Shown here piece after piece: positions 36,542-45,245 of a stretch of DNA of 64,000 nt; position 1 is the stretch's first letter; every line of letters starts with the position of its first letter. Below the pieces are notes generated by a model. It saw only the letters and a program-made list of their open reading frames with translations, did not search any database and had not been told where the DNA came from. The DNA comes from Sulfurimonas sp. (lineage in GTDB: Bacteria; Campylobacterota; Campylobacteria; Campylobacterales; Sulfurimonadaceae). Both the position numbers and the translations under genes were made by a program. Where the stretch lies: assembly GCA_027019335.1 (NCBI GenBank), contig JALUWV010000028.1, positions 1 through 64,000 of the forward strand, written 5' to 3'.

Positions 36542-37579
36542 CTAAAATGAAGCAGCGACAGTAACGCCACCATAAATTCTCTTACTTAAAAAAAGTGTCT
36601 TATGTTTACTCGCAAGAAGTGAAGCGGGTTCTGCTACACCTTTGATGTTAAAAAACTTTGTTGCCTGCGAAGGGCTAAAATCTTGTGTGAGTGCATTGAT
36701 AGCATCTTCAGAGAAAAATTCTAGGGGGGTACCGATACTATTTGCATACGCTAGTAAACCCTCTTCATCTGCCTTAGCGGTGAAGCTTGCAAGTTTCACA
36801 ATCTGTTTTCGCTCAAGACCATGCTCAAAACAAAATCTTTGTACGGCTTTGGCTATCTCCTCTGCAGATGTGCCTCGGTTCATCCCCAGTCCTAAAACTA
36901 TCGCTTGTGGATGGATTTGGAGTGTGGTATGTGGGAGTTTTTGAGGTGTGATGTAAACTTGTGGGATGTTTTCATCTAAGTTTTGTAAATCATCGGGCAT
37001 AAAAAATGTAAAGTTTTCTTCTTTATATCCTTCAAACTCTTTCACCGCCTCAATCATGCAAGGGTATGTTATAACTTGCACTTTTTTCTTGTTGATGATG
37101 GCATTGGAAACTTCTGCTAAAGATTTGAGATTGCTGATAGCAAACCCGTGTTTTTTTGCAAACATATCAAATGCAAGTACTTTTATCTGGTCTGATGCTG
37201 TTGTGACAAAGTTTATACATCCTTCTATTTTTTGAGTAAGTTCATTTGCAAGTTCATTTGCTCCACCTAAATGCCCTGAAAGTAGAGGAATAACCCGCTT
37301 TAAATCAAGTGTCATGATAAGTACGGCAGGGTCTGTAGCCTTGTCTTTTAAATGGGGGGCAATCTTACGAATGACGGCACCCGTTGCCATTAAAAAGATG
37401 ATAGCATCAAACTCTGCCCATGCACTTGGCATAATGTCATCGACCTTGTTAAATTTGTGAAAGTTACCTCCATCTTCAGCTTTGTTAAAAACATGGCATT
37501 CATGTTCACTTAAAAAAGGAAGTAGTTTTTTTGCTGATTCTAGTGAGGGATTGTTGATAGTTGCGATAGCTATTTTCAT
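36542..37579 (-). CDS. cbiG: Cobalt-precorrin 5A hydrolase
   Basis: A 345-residue CbiG: the N- and middle region (MATGAVIRKIAPHLKDKATDPAV, LLSGHLGGANELA) and the C-terminal CbiG domain (VLGLGMNRGTSAEEI). It opens the delta-lactone with loss of the C20 unit as acetaldehyde. This step is specific to the anaerobic (early-cobalt) pathway. The ATG overlaps the cbiF stop by four bases. Confidence 0.93.
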   Translation of the reverse strand: MKIAIATINNPSLESAKKLLPFLSEHECHVFNKAEDGGNFHKFNKVDDIMPSAWAEFDAIIFLMATGAVIRKIAPHLKDKATDPAVLIMTLDLKRVIPLLSGHLGGANELANELTQKIEGCINFVTTASDQIKVLAFDMFAKKHGFAISNLKSLAEVSNAIINKKKVQVITYPCMIEAVKEFEGYKEENFTFFMPDDLQNLDENIPQVYITPQKLPHTTLQIHPQAIVLGLGMNRGTSAEEIAKAVQRFCFEHGLERKQIVKLASFTAKADEEGLLAYANSIGTPLEFFSEDAINALTQDFSPSQATKFFNIKGVAEPASLLASKHKTLFLSKRIYGGVTVAASF

Positions 37580-38325
37580 AATGATTTTGTTTTCCTTTGG
37601 CTCTCTTGTTTGTATTTGTTTGCATAAAGGTGTGACTCTTGGCTAGGGGTTTGGTCTAAAAATTCACCAAACATAATGAGTGCCACTCCTTTGATATGTG
37701 CTACCTTCGCCTCAATGTTTGCTATATTTCCCTTATAAACTTTTTCATCTGCCCATGTTGCTTTTTCTACGACCCAACAAGGTGTCTCTTCATTGTAGCC
37801 GAGTTTATAGGCTGTCTCTTTGAGCTTTTTTATAAGGGTAATAGAAAGATAAAATGCAAAAGAAGAGTGTTTGTTTGAGAGGAGTTGTTCTAAACTCTCT
37901 GGATTGGGTGTTCTTCCTTCAACTCGAGAGATGATGAGTGTTTGTGAAACCCCAGGGATAGTATACTCAATAGCCGCTGATGCTGCCGCACCAAATGCAG
38001 CAGTGACCCCAGGGATGATTTCAAATGCTATGTTTTTTTCTTTTAAAAATGCTATCTGTTTAGCGGTCGTTGAGTAGATAGAGCTATCGCCAGTATGTAA
38101 ACGCACAAACCTTTTCTCAGCATATTTTTTTATAAAAGCAAAAATATCTTCATAGTTCATATCTGCAGAATTTTCTATGATTGTTCCCTCTTGACACCAA
38201 TCAAGCAGTTCACGAGGGACTAAAGAACCCGTATAGAGTACGACTTCCGCTTCTTGCAAAGCTTTCATCCCTTTAACAGTTATAAGTTCTGGGTCTCCTG
38301 GACCTGCTCCTACAAATTTAATCAT
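37576..38325 (-). CDS. cbiF: Cobalt-precorrin-4 C11-methyltransferase
   Basis: A 249-residue SAM methyltransferase of the CobM/CbiF type: IKFVGAGPGDPELITVKGMK at the N-terminus, the family's VRLHTGDSSIYS, and EIIPGVTAAFGAAA. Its start overlaps the stop codon of the RelE-like toxin gene by four bases. Its translation and transcription are therefore tied to the toxin-antitoxin pair upstream. Confidence 0.93.
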   Translation of the reverse strand: MIKFVGAGPGDPELITVKGMKALQEAEVVLYTGSLVPRELLDWCQEGTIIENSADMNYEDIFAFIKKYAEKRFVRLHTGDSSIYSTTAKQIAFLKEKNIAFEIIPGVTAAFGAAASAAIEYTIPGVSQTLIISRVEGRTPNPESLEQLLSNKHSSFAFYLSITLIKKLKETAYKLGYNEETPCWVVEKATWADEKVYKGNIANIEAKVAHIKGVALIMFGEFLDQTPSQESHLYANKYKQESQRKTKSL

Positions 38326-38603
38326 TTTTTATCCTCATAAATACTTTTTCTTTGTCCTACACGAAGTACTAAAAGTACTATTTCATTATCTATAATCTGA
38401 AATAAAACACGTATCTTTCTTGCTACGACAAATCTATATTGGTTCTCATAAAGTGTACCTTTAAGCTGTGTCACTTTTTTTGATTGCTTGAGTAATTCAA
38501 AATTTTTGCATAAATACTCTATTTTTTTAGCGATAAGTATTTTATCAGGTTGAGAAAAATTTTTTAAATCTTTGAGTGCTTTATCAGAGTATTTGAGTTT
38601 CAA
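38322..38603 (-). CDS. RelE/ParE-superfamily toxin
   Basis: A 93-residue protein with the RelE-like order: KLKYSDKALKDLKNF, then LKGTLYENQYRFVVARKIRVLFQII and IVLLVLRVGQRKSIYEDK at the end. RelE-type toxins cut ribosome-bound mRNA and ParE-type toxins block gyrase; basic and Arg/Tyr residues near the C-terminus favour an RNase. The ATG overlaps the antitoxin stop, and the stop overlaps the cbiF ATG, each by four bases. Confidence 0.82.
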   Translation of the reverse strand: MKLKYSDKALKDLKNFSQPDKILIAKKIEYLCKNFELLKQSKKVTQLKGTLYENQYRFVVARKIRVLFQIIDNEIVLLVLRVGQRKSIYEDKK

Positions 38604-38833
38604 ATTTCTATGCCTAATTCTTTGTAAACATCTTCGCTCTCATGTACTTTCATTTTTCCAGATTCAATTTCAGCCGATATTTTATCTGCGACGATACCAT
38701 CTGTATAATCAAAATAAAAATCTAAAGCATTTGCAATTACCTCTTTTTGTGATTTATGCAATGCTTTTGCGACATTTTCAAGTTCTAGTGCTAAAGATTC
38801 ATCAAGCGAGATTAATTTTTTTATACTTGCCAT
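38600..38833 (-). CDS. Ribbon-helix-helix antitoxin
   Basis: A 77-residue protein with an RHH/CopG-type N-terminal fold (IKKLISLDESLALELENVAK, HKSQKEVIANALDFYF) and an acidic C-terminal tail likely to bind the toxin. It precedes the RelE-like gene in the usual antitoxin-first order, with a good ribosome binding site (AAAAAGGAG) and its own consensus promoter. Antitoxins of this type also repress their own promoter. Confidence 0.82.
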   Translation of the reverse strand: MASIKKLISLDESLALELENVAKALHKSQKEVIANALDFYFDYTDGIVADKISAEIESGKMKVHESEDVYKELGIEI

Positions 38834-38856
38834 ATATAAACTCCTTTTTATATCTA

Positions 38857-38885
38857 ATTATATATCTATTTACATATGTTGTCAA
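38857..38885 (-). promoter_or_regulatory. Perfect-consensus sigma-70 promoter of the toxin-antitoxin pair
   Basis: On the minus strand: TTGACA (38885-38880), a 17-base spacer, TATAAT (38862-38857). The -35 box contains the TGA stop codon of cbiET. The antitoxin ATG is 24 bases past the -10 box. Such a full -35/-10 match is unusual in Campylobacterota, where -35 boxes are poorly conserved. Because toxin and cbiF overlap, it should also transcribe cbiF, cbiG and cbiH. Confidence 0.8.
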
Positions 38886-40045
38886 ATTTTTTTCTTCACA
38901 ATTATCTGATGCATCACTCTCTCAGGTTCAGGCATGAGTAAACTCATCTTATAAGTTGTGAGGCTTACACTTTTTATGTCGAAGGGAATGTTTGCTTGTT
39001 TTAAAACTGTTATAGCTGTTGTGAGGTGTTGGAGGGTTACAAAATTGGCTACCATGATGCCCTCATCGGCTAATCTTTCATACAAGTAATCGAGTTCGCT
39101 GATGACCTTGTCACCACCACCTCCAACAAATATTCTCTGTGGGGTACTTGTCTCTTTTTTATAATCCTCACTTGCTTCACCGATATAAAGTTTTGTGTCT
39201 AAGATTTTATGTTTTTTCAAAGAGTTTTGTATCATCTTTGCTCTTTTCTCATTTTTCTCAAAAAGAATACTTTTAACCTTATAACGTTTGTACCCATCTA
39301 TGCTGAGAGAACCAGAACCAGCCCCAATGTCCCACAGGAGCATATTTGGTTCTAAGTTAAGATTTTGCAAGGAAATGTGGCGTTTATAGCTTTTGGTAAT
39401 CATACCATTTTCATGTTCTATGCTCTCTTCACTTGAGATATTTGGAAGTGGTTTGTAGTTGCGTTTGATGAGGAGAGAGTAGGGCATACGAGGTGGTTTT
39501 TTGAGCATTTGTTCTAATGTAGTGCGTGTAAAGGATTCGTCAGCATAGCCAAAGCATTCGCCGAGTGTGATACTTATATCTTGCTCATCTAAAAAACTTG
39601 TTGCCTCTGCTAAAACAGATGGTGTCTCATCATCGCAAATTATAAAGGTATACTCTTTGCTTAAAAAGTTTTCTAAATCAACAAAGCTTTTGCCGTGAAG
39701 TGTTGTAATGCCCGTTTTGACAAGACTGATACCCTCATGTGCTAACATATAGTTCAAACTCGAAGTGTTATCGACTATCTTGAAGTCGATATTTTGCTTT
39801 TTAAGCGTATGAATGATTAGAATTGCTCCAGAGAAAAAGGTCGGTGAACCACTCACAACATATAGTAAGTCTTTATCAAGATTTTCTAAAATTGCCTCTT
39901 TGACAACTTTAAAACTCCCCTTTGTGACATTTTCCAAAGATGTTTCGTAGTTTTTGTCGCAAAATATCATCTCAAATTTGGAAAAATCCACATTGACATT
40001 GTCAAAGTTATATTCGCCCATTCCTGAGCCTGCTATTGTTACCAT
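38882..40045 (-). CDS. cbiET: Bifunctional cobalt-precorrin-7 C5- and C15-methyltransferase (CbiE-CbiT fusion)
   Basis: A 387-residue protein: N-terminal CbiE domain (about 1-200; VTIAGSGMGEYNF, VVSGSPTFFSGA) fused to a C-terminal CbiT domain (about 205-387; LLWDIGAGSGSLSIDG, GGGGDKVISELD), equal to CobL. It adds the C5 and C15 methyl groups and decarboxylates the ring C acetate. The start overlaps the cbiD stop by seven bases. Confidence 0.92.
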   Translation of the reverse strand: MVTIAGSGMGEYNFDNVNVDFSKFEMIFCDKNYETSLENVTKGSFKVVKEAILENLDKDLLYVVSGSPTFFSGAILIIHTLKKQNIDFKIVDNTSSLNYMLAHEGISLVKTGITTLHGKSFVDLENFLSKEYTFIICDDETPSVLAEATSFLDEQDISITLGECFGYADESFTRTTLEQMLKKPPRMPYSLLIKRNYKPLPNISSEESIEHENGMITKSYKRHISLQNLNLEPNMLLWDIGAGSGSLSIDGYKRYKVKSILFEKNEKRAKMIQNSLKKHKILDTKLYIGEASEDYKKETSTPQRIFVGGGGDKVISELDYLYERLADEGIMVANFVTLQHLTTAITVLKQANIPFDIKSVSLTTYKMSLLMPEPERVMHQIIVKKKI

Positions 40046-41127
40046 GTTAGTACTTCCTTTATCTCGTTTGGTAGAGTAATCGTCTCAACTTCTTTCACCT
40101 GTAATCCAAGTTCACAAAACCACTCTTTGAGTTTCTGTGCAGATTTATACCCTAAAAGTTTTATAAATGGCTCTTTGTATTTGTTTGGAAGTGTTTGTAA
40201 AACTCCCTTTAAGGTTACAAACTCTTCATCGCCTAAATCATAATTTAGTTCTGCTTTAAGCCATTTTTTCACCTCTGTAAAATCAATACTTCCATACTTG
40301 TTGTGTGTGTTTTTAAAGCCTTGTGCCACCTTGCACATTTTCGCAACACTTGTCACAAAAACCACTCTTTTGATGGTGTGCTTTTGCAAACGCTCCGCAG
40401 CATCATAGACGAAGTTACCTATCTCGATGATAGAACTTTCATCATACTGTTTTTTTGCATAATCATGAGCTGAGTTGCCAAGAGTAAAGATGATTTTTTC
40501 TTGCGACTCGGCTATGGCAACATTTATCTCCGCTACAATAGAATCAATGTATGCCGAAGCTGACACAGGTTTCACAATGCCCCGAGTTCCTAAGATAGAG
40601 ATACCACCAAGCACACCCACTTTTGCATTAGCTGTATCTCTTGCGATTTTTTCACCTTCTTTGACACTAAAAACAGCATGGAAAATTTCTTCTGAGTCTT
40701 GTACAATGTTTTTGGAATTTTCTTGCATCATCTCTAAGGGTATTGGATTGATAGCAGGGTGTGTTGGCTCGATTTTTAAGCCTTTTTTGGTCACAACCCC
40801 AACGCCTGTGCCTGCATAAACATAAATCTTCACTCCTTGTATTTCTAAAAGTGAGGGTTCTTGTGCTTTTAATCTTTGAGGAGTTTGTGTCGTAAGTTGG
40901 CAGAAAATCTCACAACCTTTTGTCACATCCATATCGTCATTGTCGCCTTTTATAGTGCTAAAAGAACAAGCACTTTCTCTTTGTACTTCTATAAGTGCTT
41001 CTTGCCCTTGCGGTAAAAGAACGGCTAAATTTTCGATAAACAGCTTGTCAAAATACTCATACAAGCAAGCTAAAAGTGTCGCTGTTGCGTGTGTGCCTGT
41101 GGTATAGCCAGATTTTAATTGTGGCAT
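40039..41127 (-). CDS. cbiD: Cobalt-precorrin-5B C1-methyltransferase
   Basis: A 362-residue CbiD: N-terminal LKSGYTTGTHATATLLA (the CbiD signature RxGxTTGxxAxAA), TKGCEI, VYAGTGVGVVTKKGL, GISILGTRGIVKP. It methylates C1 in the anaerobic pathway. The ATG lies inside the last codons of the phosphoesterase gene (13-base overlap), with GAAGAA as a possible ribosome binding site. Confidence 0.94.
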   Translation of the reverse strand: MPQLKSGYTTGTHATATLLACLYEYFDKLFIENLAVLLPQGQEALIEVQRESACSFSTIKGDNDDMDVTKGCEIFCQLTTQTPQRLKAQEPSLLEIQGVKIYVYAGTGVGVVTKKGLKIEPTHPAINPIPLEMMQENSKNIVQDSEEIFHAVFSVKEGEKIARDTANAKVGVLGGISILGTRGIVKPVSASAYIDSIVAEINVAIAESQEKIIFTLGNSAHDYAKKQYDESSIIEIGNFVYDAAERLQKHTIKRVVFVTSVAKMCKVAQGFKNTHNKYGSIDFTEVKKWLKAELNYDLGDEEFVTLKGVLQTLPNKYKEPFIKLLGYKSAQKLKEWFCELGLQVKEVETITLPNEIKEVLTW

Positions 41128-41801
41128 TGTTCTTCATAAATTGTAAAGTTATCTTTATTCATTTCTTCAAATACAACAGCAGACAACTTATTACCATAAA
41201 CACAACCCGTATCTATTCCTAAAGTATGATTATTTTTCTTCACTTCTTTAAACCATTGATGCCCATAGATTATAAATCCTTGATTTCCGTCATAAATATC
41301 AGCCCAAAAAATTGAATTTTTGTCTTCTTTACCATAAGTAATAAAATTATGTTCACTATCTAGGTATCGCATTCTCAGTATTTTAGATTTTTCTTTTTTT
41401 GTGAGATTATTAAGATTATGATGATTCTGAATACCACCATGAAGAACTATTATATTTTTAAACTGTAAAAAGAGAGGCATATCTTTTAGATATTTTATAT
41501 CTTCATCATCTAATTTTTCTATGATTGACCTTTCATCATCATCGAGTAAAATGGGATTTTTTTTCTCACTCTTTTCATGTTCTAAATATCTTACTAACTT
41601 ATCTTCATGATTACCCAAAATAGATTTTATATTGTGTTTTTGTATATATTTTAAAAGTTTAACAGAGTTTTTCCCTTTCGTGATGACATCTCCAACACAT
41701 ACCTCTATATCATTTTTATCTGGATTTATCTTTTTTCTTAGAGACATAAACTCGTTATAGCAACCGTGAATATCTCCGTATATTATTAATTTATTGTTCA
41801 A
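41115..41801 (-). CDS. PPP-family metallophosphoesterase
   Basis: A 228-residue protein with the full PPP/calcineurin motif set: GDIHG (9-13), GDVITKG, GNHED, HGG and YGHQ. It resembles bacterial PrpE/ApaH-type phosphatases acting on phosphoproteins, dinucleotides or RNA ends. Starts at TTG (41801), inside the end of the receiver-HEPN gene (11-base overlap); no later start would keep the GDIHG motif. It ends inside cbiD. Last gene of the putative defence cassette; it may reset a phosphorylated partner. Confidence 0.85.
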   Translation of the reverse strand: MNNKLIIYGDIHGCYNEFMSLRKKINPDKNDIEVCVGDVITKGKNSVKLLKYIQKHNIKSILGNHEDKLVRYLEHEKSEKKNPILLDDDERSIIEKLDDEDIKYLKDMPLFLQFKNIIVLHGGIQNHHNLNNLTKKEKSKILRMRYLDSEHNFITYGKEDKNSIFWADIYDGNQGFIIYGHQWFKEVKKNNHTLGIDTGCVYGNKLSAVVFEEMNKDNFTIYEEQCHN

Positions 41802-42720
41802 TTGACTTTTCTATCTTTAATAGTAATTTTTTATATTTTTTAATATCTTTTCTAATTTTTATACATTTTTCAGCAGTAAATGGTATGTTTGCAATCACTT
41901 TACAAGCATTTCCATTTTCATCTTTTCCATCACATTCTTCAATATGTGCAAACTTATTTCTTTTATCTAAAATATCATCTATATAAGGTTGTGTAAAATC
42001 TTTTTTTGTAATGACTTCTTCAATATTTAATTTTTCTAAAATTTCTCCTGTTGCCATTGCTTTTTTATTACTATCTATAAAACCTAAATTAGTAAACAAT
42101 ATTTTAAAAGTGGTCTCAGAAATATTATCTAAAAATTTTTGTGCTTTATTCTTATTTCCATTCCCCGAATCTCTTACCTTTTTTAATGTATATTTTTCAA
42201 TCGCTTTATCATCAATTTTTGGTGATGCCTTGAGTATGATTTTTTCTTTGAGTCTATCTAGTTCAGAAACTTCAGCCATAATAAGACCACGAAGGTTATT
42301 AATATCTTGAGTTTTTTTAATAGTAATATCTATAATTTGTCTAACTTTATCTTCAAGTTCATTTCTACTAGAAGTAAAAATACCCTCAACAAAATGTTCG
42401 TTAAGCTTCCTATTTAACTCTTCATATTGAGATGAATAAAATACAATTTCTGTATACACTTTCTCATCTCGTATTTTTGTGATAATTGTATTTCCTTCAT
42501 CTTTTGTTTCTTGATTTCCTAAATCTAAATCTATAAGCAATAAATCATATTCAGATGTATTGTCATAACCTATATCATCTTCAAAACTTGAAAAATTATT
42601 TATCTCTTGAATTTCACATTCAAACCCCAAATCTTCTATATACTCTTTTATTAATCGTTTATCTCTCCGAATAGATATAGGATTATCTTCAACCCATAAA
42701 ATTTTATACTCTAATTTCAT
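41791..42720 (-). CDS. Response-regulator receiver fused to a putative HEPN RNase domain
   Basis: A 309-residue protein. Residues 1-125 form a receiver: acidic pocket VEDN, phospho-acceptor Asp in LLLIDLDLG, switch Ser in IVFYSSQ; the usual beta-5 Lys is replaced (GIFTSSRN). A helical C-terminal half (about 135-309) carries RNKFAH, which fits the R-x4-H catalytic motif of HEPN RNases. No DNA-binding output domain is seen. The ATG overlaps the stop of the GHKL gene (ATGA), so the putative sensor and this protein are co-translated. The HEPN call rests on the motif and helical context only. Confidence 0.72.
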   Translation of the reverse strand: MKLEYKILWVEDNPISIRRDKRLIKEYIEDLGFECEIQEINNFSSFEDDIGYDNTSEYDLLLIDLDLGNQETKDEGNTIITKIRDEKVYTEIVFYSSQYEELNRKLNEHFVEGIFTSSRNELEDKVRQIIDITIKKTQDINNLRGLIMAEVSELDRLKEKIILKASPKIDDKAIEKYTLKKVRDSGNGNKNKAQKFLDNISETTFKILFTNLGFIDSNKKAMATGEILEKLNIEEVITKKDFTQPYIDDILDKRNKFAHIEECDGKDENGNACKVIANIPFTAEKCIKIRKDIKKYKKLLLKIEKSIEQ

Positions 42721-45245
42721 AATTTAAGCCTTAATATAAATTTAATTCCTTTATCCAAACGATATGCATTAATAGTAGAATGATTCATCTCTTCTAAAAT
42801 TTCTTTAATGTGGAAAAGACCAAGTCCTGAACCTTTTGTAGTCGTCACTCCCATTTCAAAAATGGAATTTTCATCTATGATTGTATTATTTAGTCCACAA
42901 CCATCATCAATATATTCGATTTCAATGTCCTTATCATTTTTTATAAAATTTAAAGTTACATTTTTGGCTTTTGCTTTTTTAGAATTATTTAGTAAATTAT
43001 CAATCACTATATTTATTTTTATTGGCTCAAAACTACAACTATAATTTATATTATTTGTATTGACTCTAATTATCAACTCTTTATTTGTCGTAACTTCATA
43101 TATATTTCTAATATATTCATTTATAAATTTTACTAAATCTTTTATAACATTAGTTGCTGTTGATAAAAAATCTTCTTTTGTTATATACTTACTGATTAAA
43201 GATATTTTATCTAGTTCAAATGATGCATCTTTTAAATATTCATAAATATTACTATCTATAGTAGAATTTCTTTTTAACATATCTACAACATCTAAAATAC
43301 AATCTTTTGCTGTTTTTGTATATAAGCCTATATGATGCTGAAATGCAATAAGTTCTTTCACATCTTTAGATTGAACTGTTTTTAAATAAGTTAATTCTTC
43401 ATCTTTCTTTTTATTTGTTAAGTTCGCGACATGTAGTTTTTCTTTTAATTTTTCTTCATTATCTTTTAATACAAGTATTTTTTTATCAAGTTCTTGATAT
43501 GACTCTGCATTATCAATTACATCATCAATGAGTTGATTACTATTTTTTTGGCTAATTAAAAAAGATATTTTTTTCATTAATCTTTTATCTTCTGTTATCT
43601 TAAGTATTTTTTTAGCAAACCTCTTTAAACTATTTGAGATTGCTGATTGTGGTAATTTTGAAAATTCTTTTAAAAATTTTGTAATGTTTTTCTGTACTAA
43701 TAAATTTTCTTTTTCTTCAAATAGAGATGTAAGTATTTTTTCATCAATATTTATATCTATTGCATCTTTGGCATCAATGCCTATAATCTTAAATATATTT
43801 TGACTAATATTTTTTTTCTTTTCTTCCTCAGAAAGTAGATAGACCTCTTGCTTTTTCTTCCAATCTTTATTTAAAGTAATCTCTCGTATATATGATTCTG
43901 TATATTTTTTAGGGACACTATCCCATCGTATTCCACTTACTACATATCTTTCCAATCGTTTAAGTGTTTTATAAAAGAAGCCATTATTCTTTTTTTGAGC
44001 TGTTGTAGATTTTGTGGATACATGTATAAGCTGTTTAAACTTTTCGTTATGAACGATTCCTTCCCTACTTGATATTACATGATACTGCTCATCTCTATCC
44101 TCTATTTCAATTCTTCCAATAACTTCACGGTTACTTAAATATCTGTTTCTTCCCTGATTTTTTCTTACTTCCATGCCAAATGCATCATTATCAATATCTC
44201 CATAAGGTGGTATTCTAAAACCATTTATAAACAAATATACTGAACCAAACTCTACACTTCGCATTTGCATCTGTTTTTGAAAATATGCTTTAGCATAAGG
44301 ATTGAGATACATTAAAATAACCTTCACAGCTTTTAAATCAGGGAACTCTCTATTTTTTTCTATTGTTTTGAAAACGATTTTATCTCTGTCTTTGAGTTGT
44401 GTAATTATTTGTGTTCCATCTTCACTAATTATTGACTGTATATATGTTGTGTCAAAATTGAGTTTATCAAAAAATTTATTTGTAATTTCACCATTTATCT
44501 TTTTGTAATAAGTCGTTTGATTTGCATCATCTATCTCTTTGACATGCAGATGTATTTTAAATCCACCACTATCAACTTGACTCTTGTTTATCAATTTTTC
44601 TAAAGAAGCTTTTAATTTAGAAAATTTTTGATAATTTATCACATCGTTAAATAAACTGTTTTGATTTATTTCTATCCATTTTGTTCGCAAACTAACAATT
44701 TGTACAATTGTTCCTGCTATACTTATTTTGTATCCAGTTTCATCAAATACTTCTTTTTTACTTATTTCTCGTAACTTCATTGGAATCTGATTTATTTCAA
44801 CACTGTAATCTTCAATATTTTCAAAATCTTCCCAATTAATTTGGAGTTGATAAAGTTTCCCTTCTTTCTGTTTTGTAAAAATATTAAGTTTTTTTCCTAA
44901 CCTATCACATGAAAATCTACCAATCCCTTTATTCCCAGCCTGTAAACGATTATTTTGTGCATTTTGTACTCTTTTTATAGAGTATGCCAAATTCAGCCAT
45001 TTGTGTAATATATCTTCTTTGGACATCCCTTTACCATTATCTGATATGATAATTTCATGATTGATAGTATCTACACTTTTTAAATTTTTAAACTCTACAT
45101 CGACCTTTGATGCTCCCGCATCATAGGAGTTTTTAACAAGTTCCATAACAGCAACACTGTCATCATTTATAAGTTCTTTACCAATAATATTTTTTATATT
45201 AACATGAGATAAAAAATGTACTTTTTCCCACTCTGCAGTAGCCAT
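42717..45245 (-). CDS. Large protein with two GHKL ATPase modules (MORC/Hsp90-like plus histidine-kinase-like)
   Basis: An 842-residue soluble protein. N-terminal Bergerat fold: N-box ELVKNSYDA (35-43), DNGKGM (69-74), GNKGIGRFS (104-112), as in MORC/Hsp90/MutL ATPases. The middle region is coiled coil (about 600-660). The C-terminal about 110 residues form a second, kinase-type HATPase: DNLLNNSKKA, YIDDGCGL, GSGLGLFHIKEIL. AFQHHIGLYTKT before it may be an H-box. Followed by a receiver gene, so phosphotransfer is plausible. Very AT-rich (9 G/C in 43081-43140). Overlaps the methylase stop by one base. Confidence 0.8.
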   Translation of the reverse strand: MATAEWEKVHFLSHVNIKNIIGKELINDDSVAVMELVKNSYDAGASKVDVEFKNLKSVDTINHEIIISDNGKGMSKEDILHKWLNLAYSIKRVQNAQNNRLQAGNKGIGRFSCDRLGKKLNIFTKQKEGKLYQLQINWEDFENIEDYSVEINQIPMKLREISKKEVFDETGYKISIAGTIVQIVSLRTKWIEINQNSLFNDVINYQKFSKLKASLEKLINKSQVDSGGFKIHLHVKEIDDANQTTYYKKINGEITNKFFDKLNFDTTYIQSIISEDGTQIITQLKDRDKIVFKTIEKNREFPDLKAVKVILMYLNPYAKAYFQKQMQMRSVEFGSVYLFINGFRIPPYGDIDNDAFGMEVRKNQGRNRYLSNREVIGRIEIEDRDEQYHVISSREGIVHNEKFKQLIHVSTKSTTAQKKNNGFFYKTLKRLERYVVSGIRWDSVPKKYTESYIREITLNKDWKKKQEVYLLSEEEKKKNISQNIFKIIGIDAKDAIDINIDEKILTSLFEEKENLLVQKNITKFLKEFSKLPQSAISNSLKRFAKKILKITEDKRLMKKISFLISQKNSNQLIDDVIDNAESYQELDKKILVLKDNEEKLKEKLHVANLTNKKKDEELTYLKTVQSKDVKELIAFQHHIGLYTKTAKDCILDVVDMLKRNSTIDSNIYEYLKDASFELDKISLISKYITKEDFLSTATNVIKDLVKFINEYIRNIYEVTTNKELIIRVNTNNINYSCSFEPIKINIVIDNLLNNSKKAKAKNVTLNFIKNDKDIEIEYIDDGCGLNNTIIDENSIFEMGVTTTKGSGLGLFHIKEILEEMNHSTINAYRLDKGIKFILRLKL

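Noticed and set aside
38572-38937. 121-codon plus-strand frame over the antitoxin region
   Set aside because: It crosses the toxin-antitoxin genes and their consensus promoter on the other strand; no motifs.
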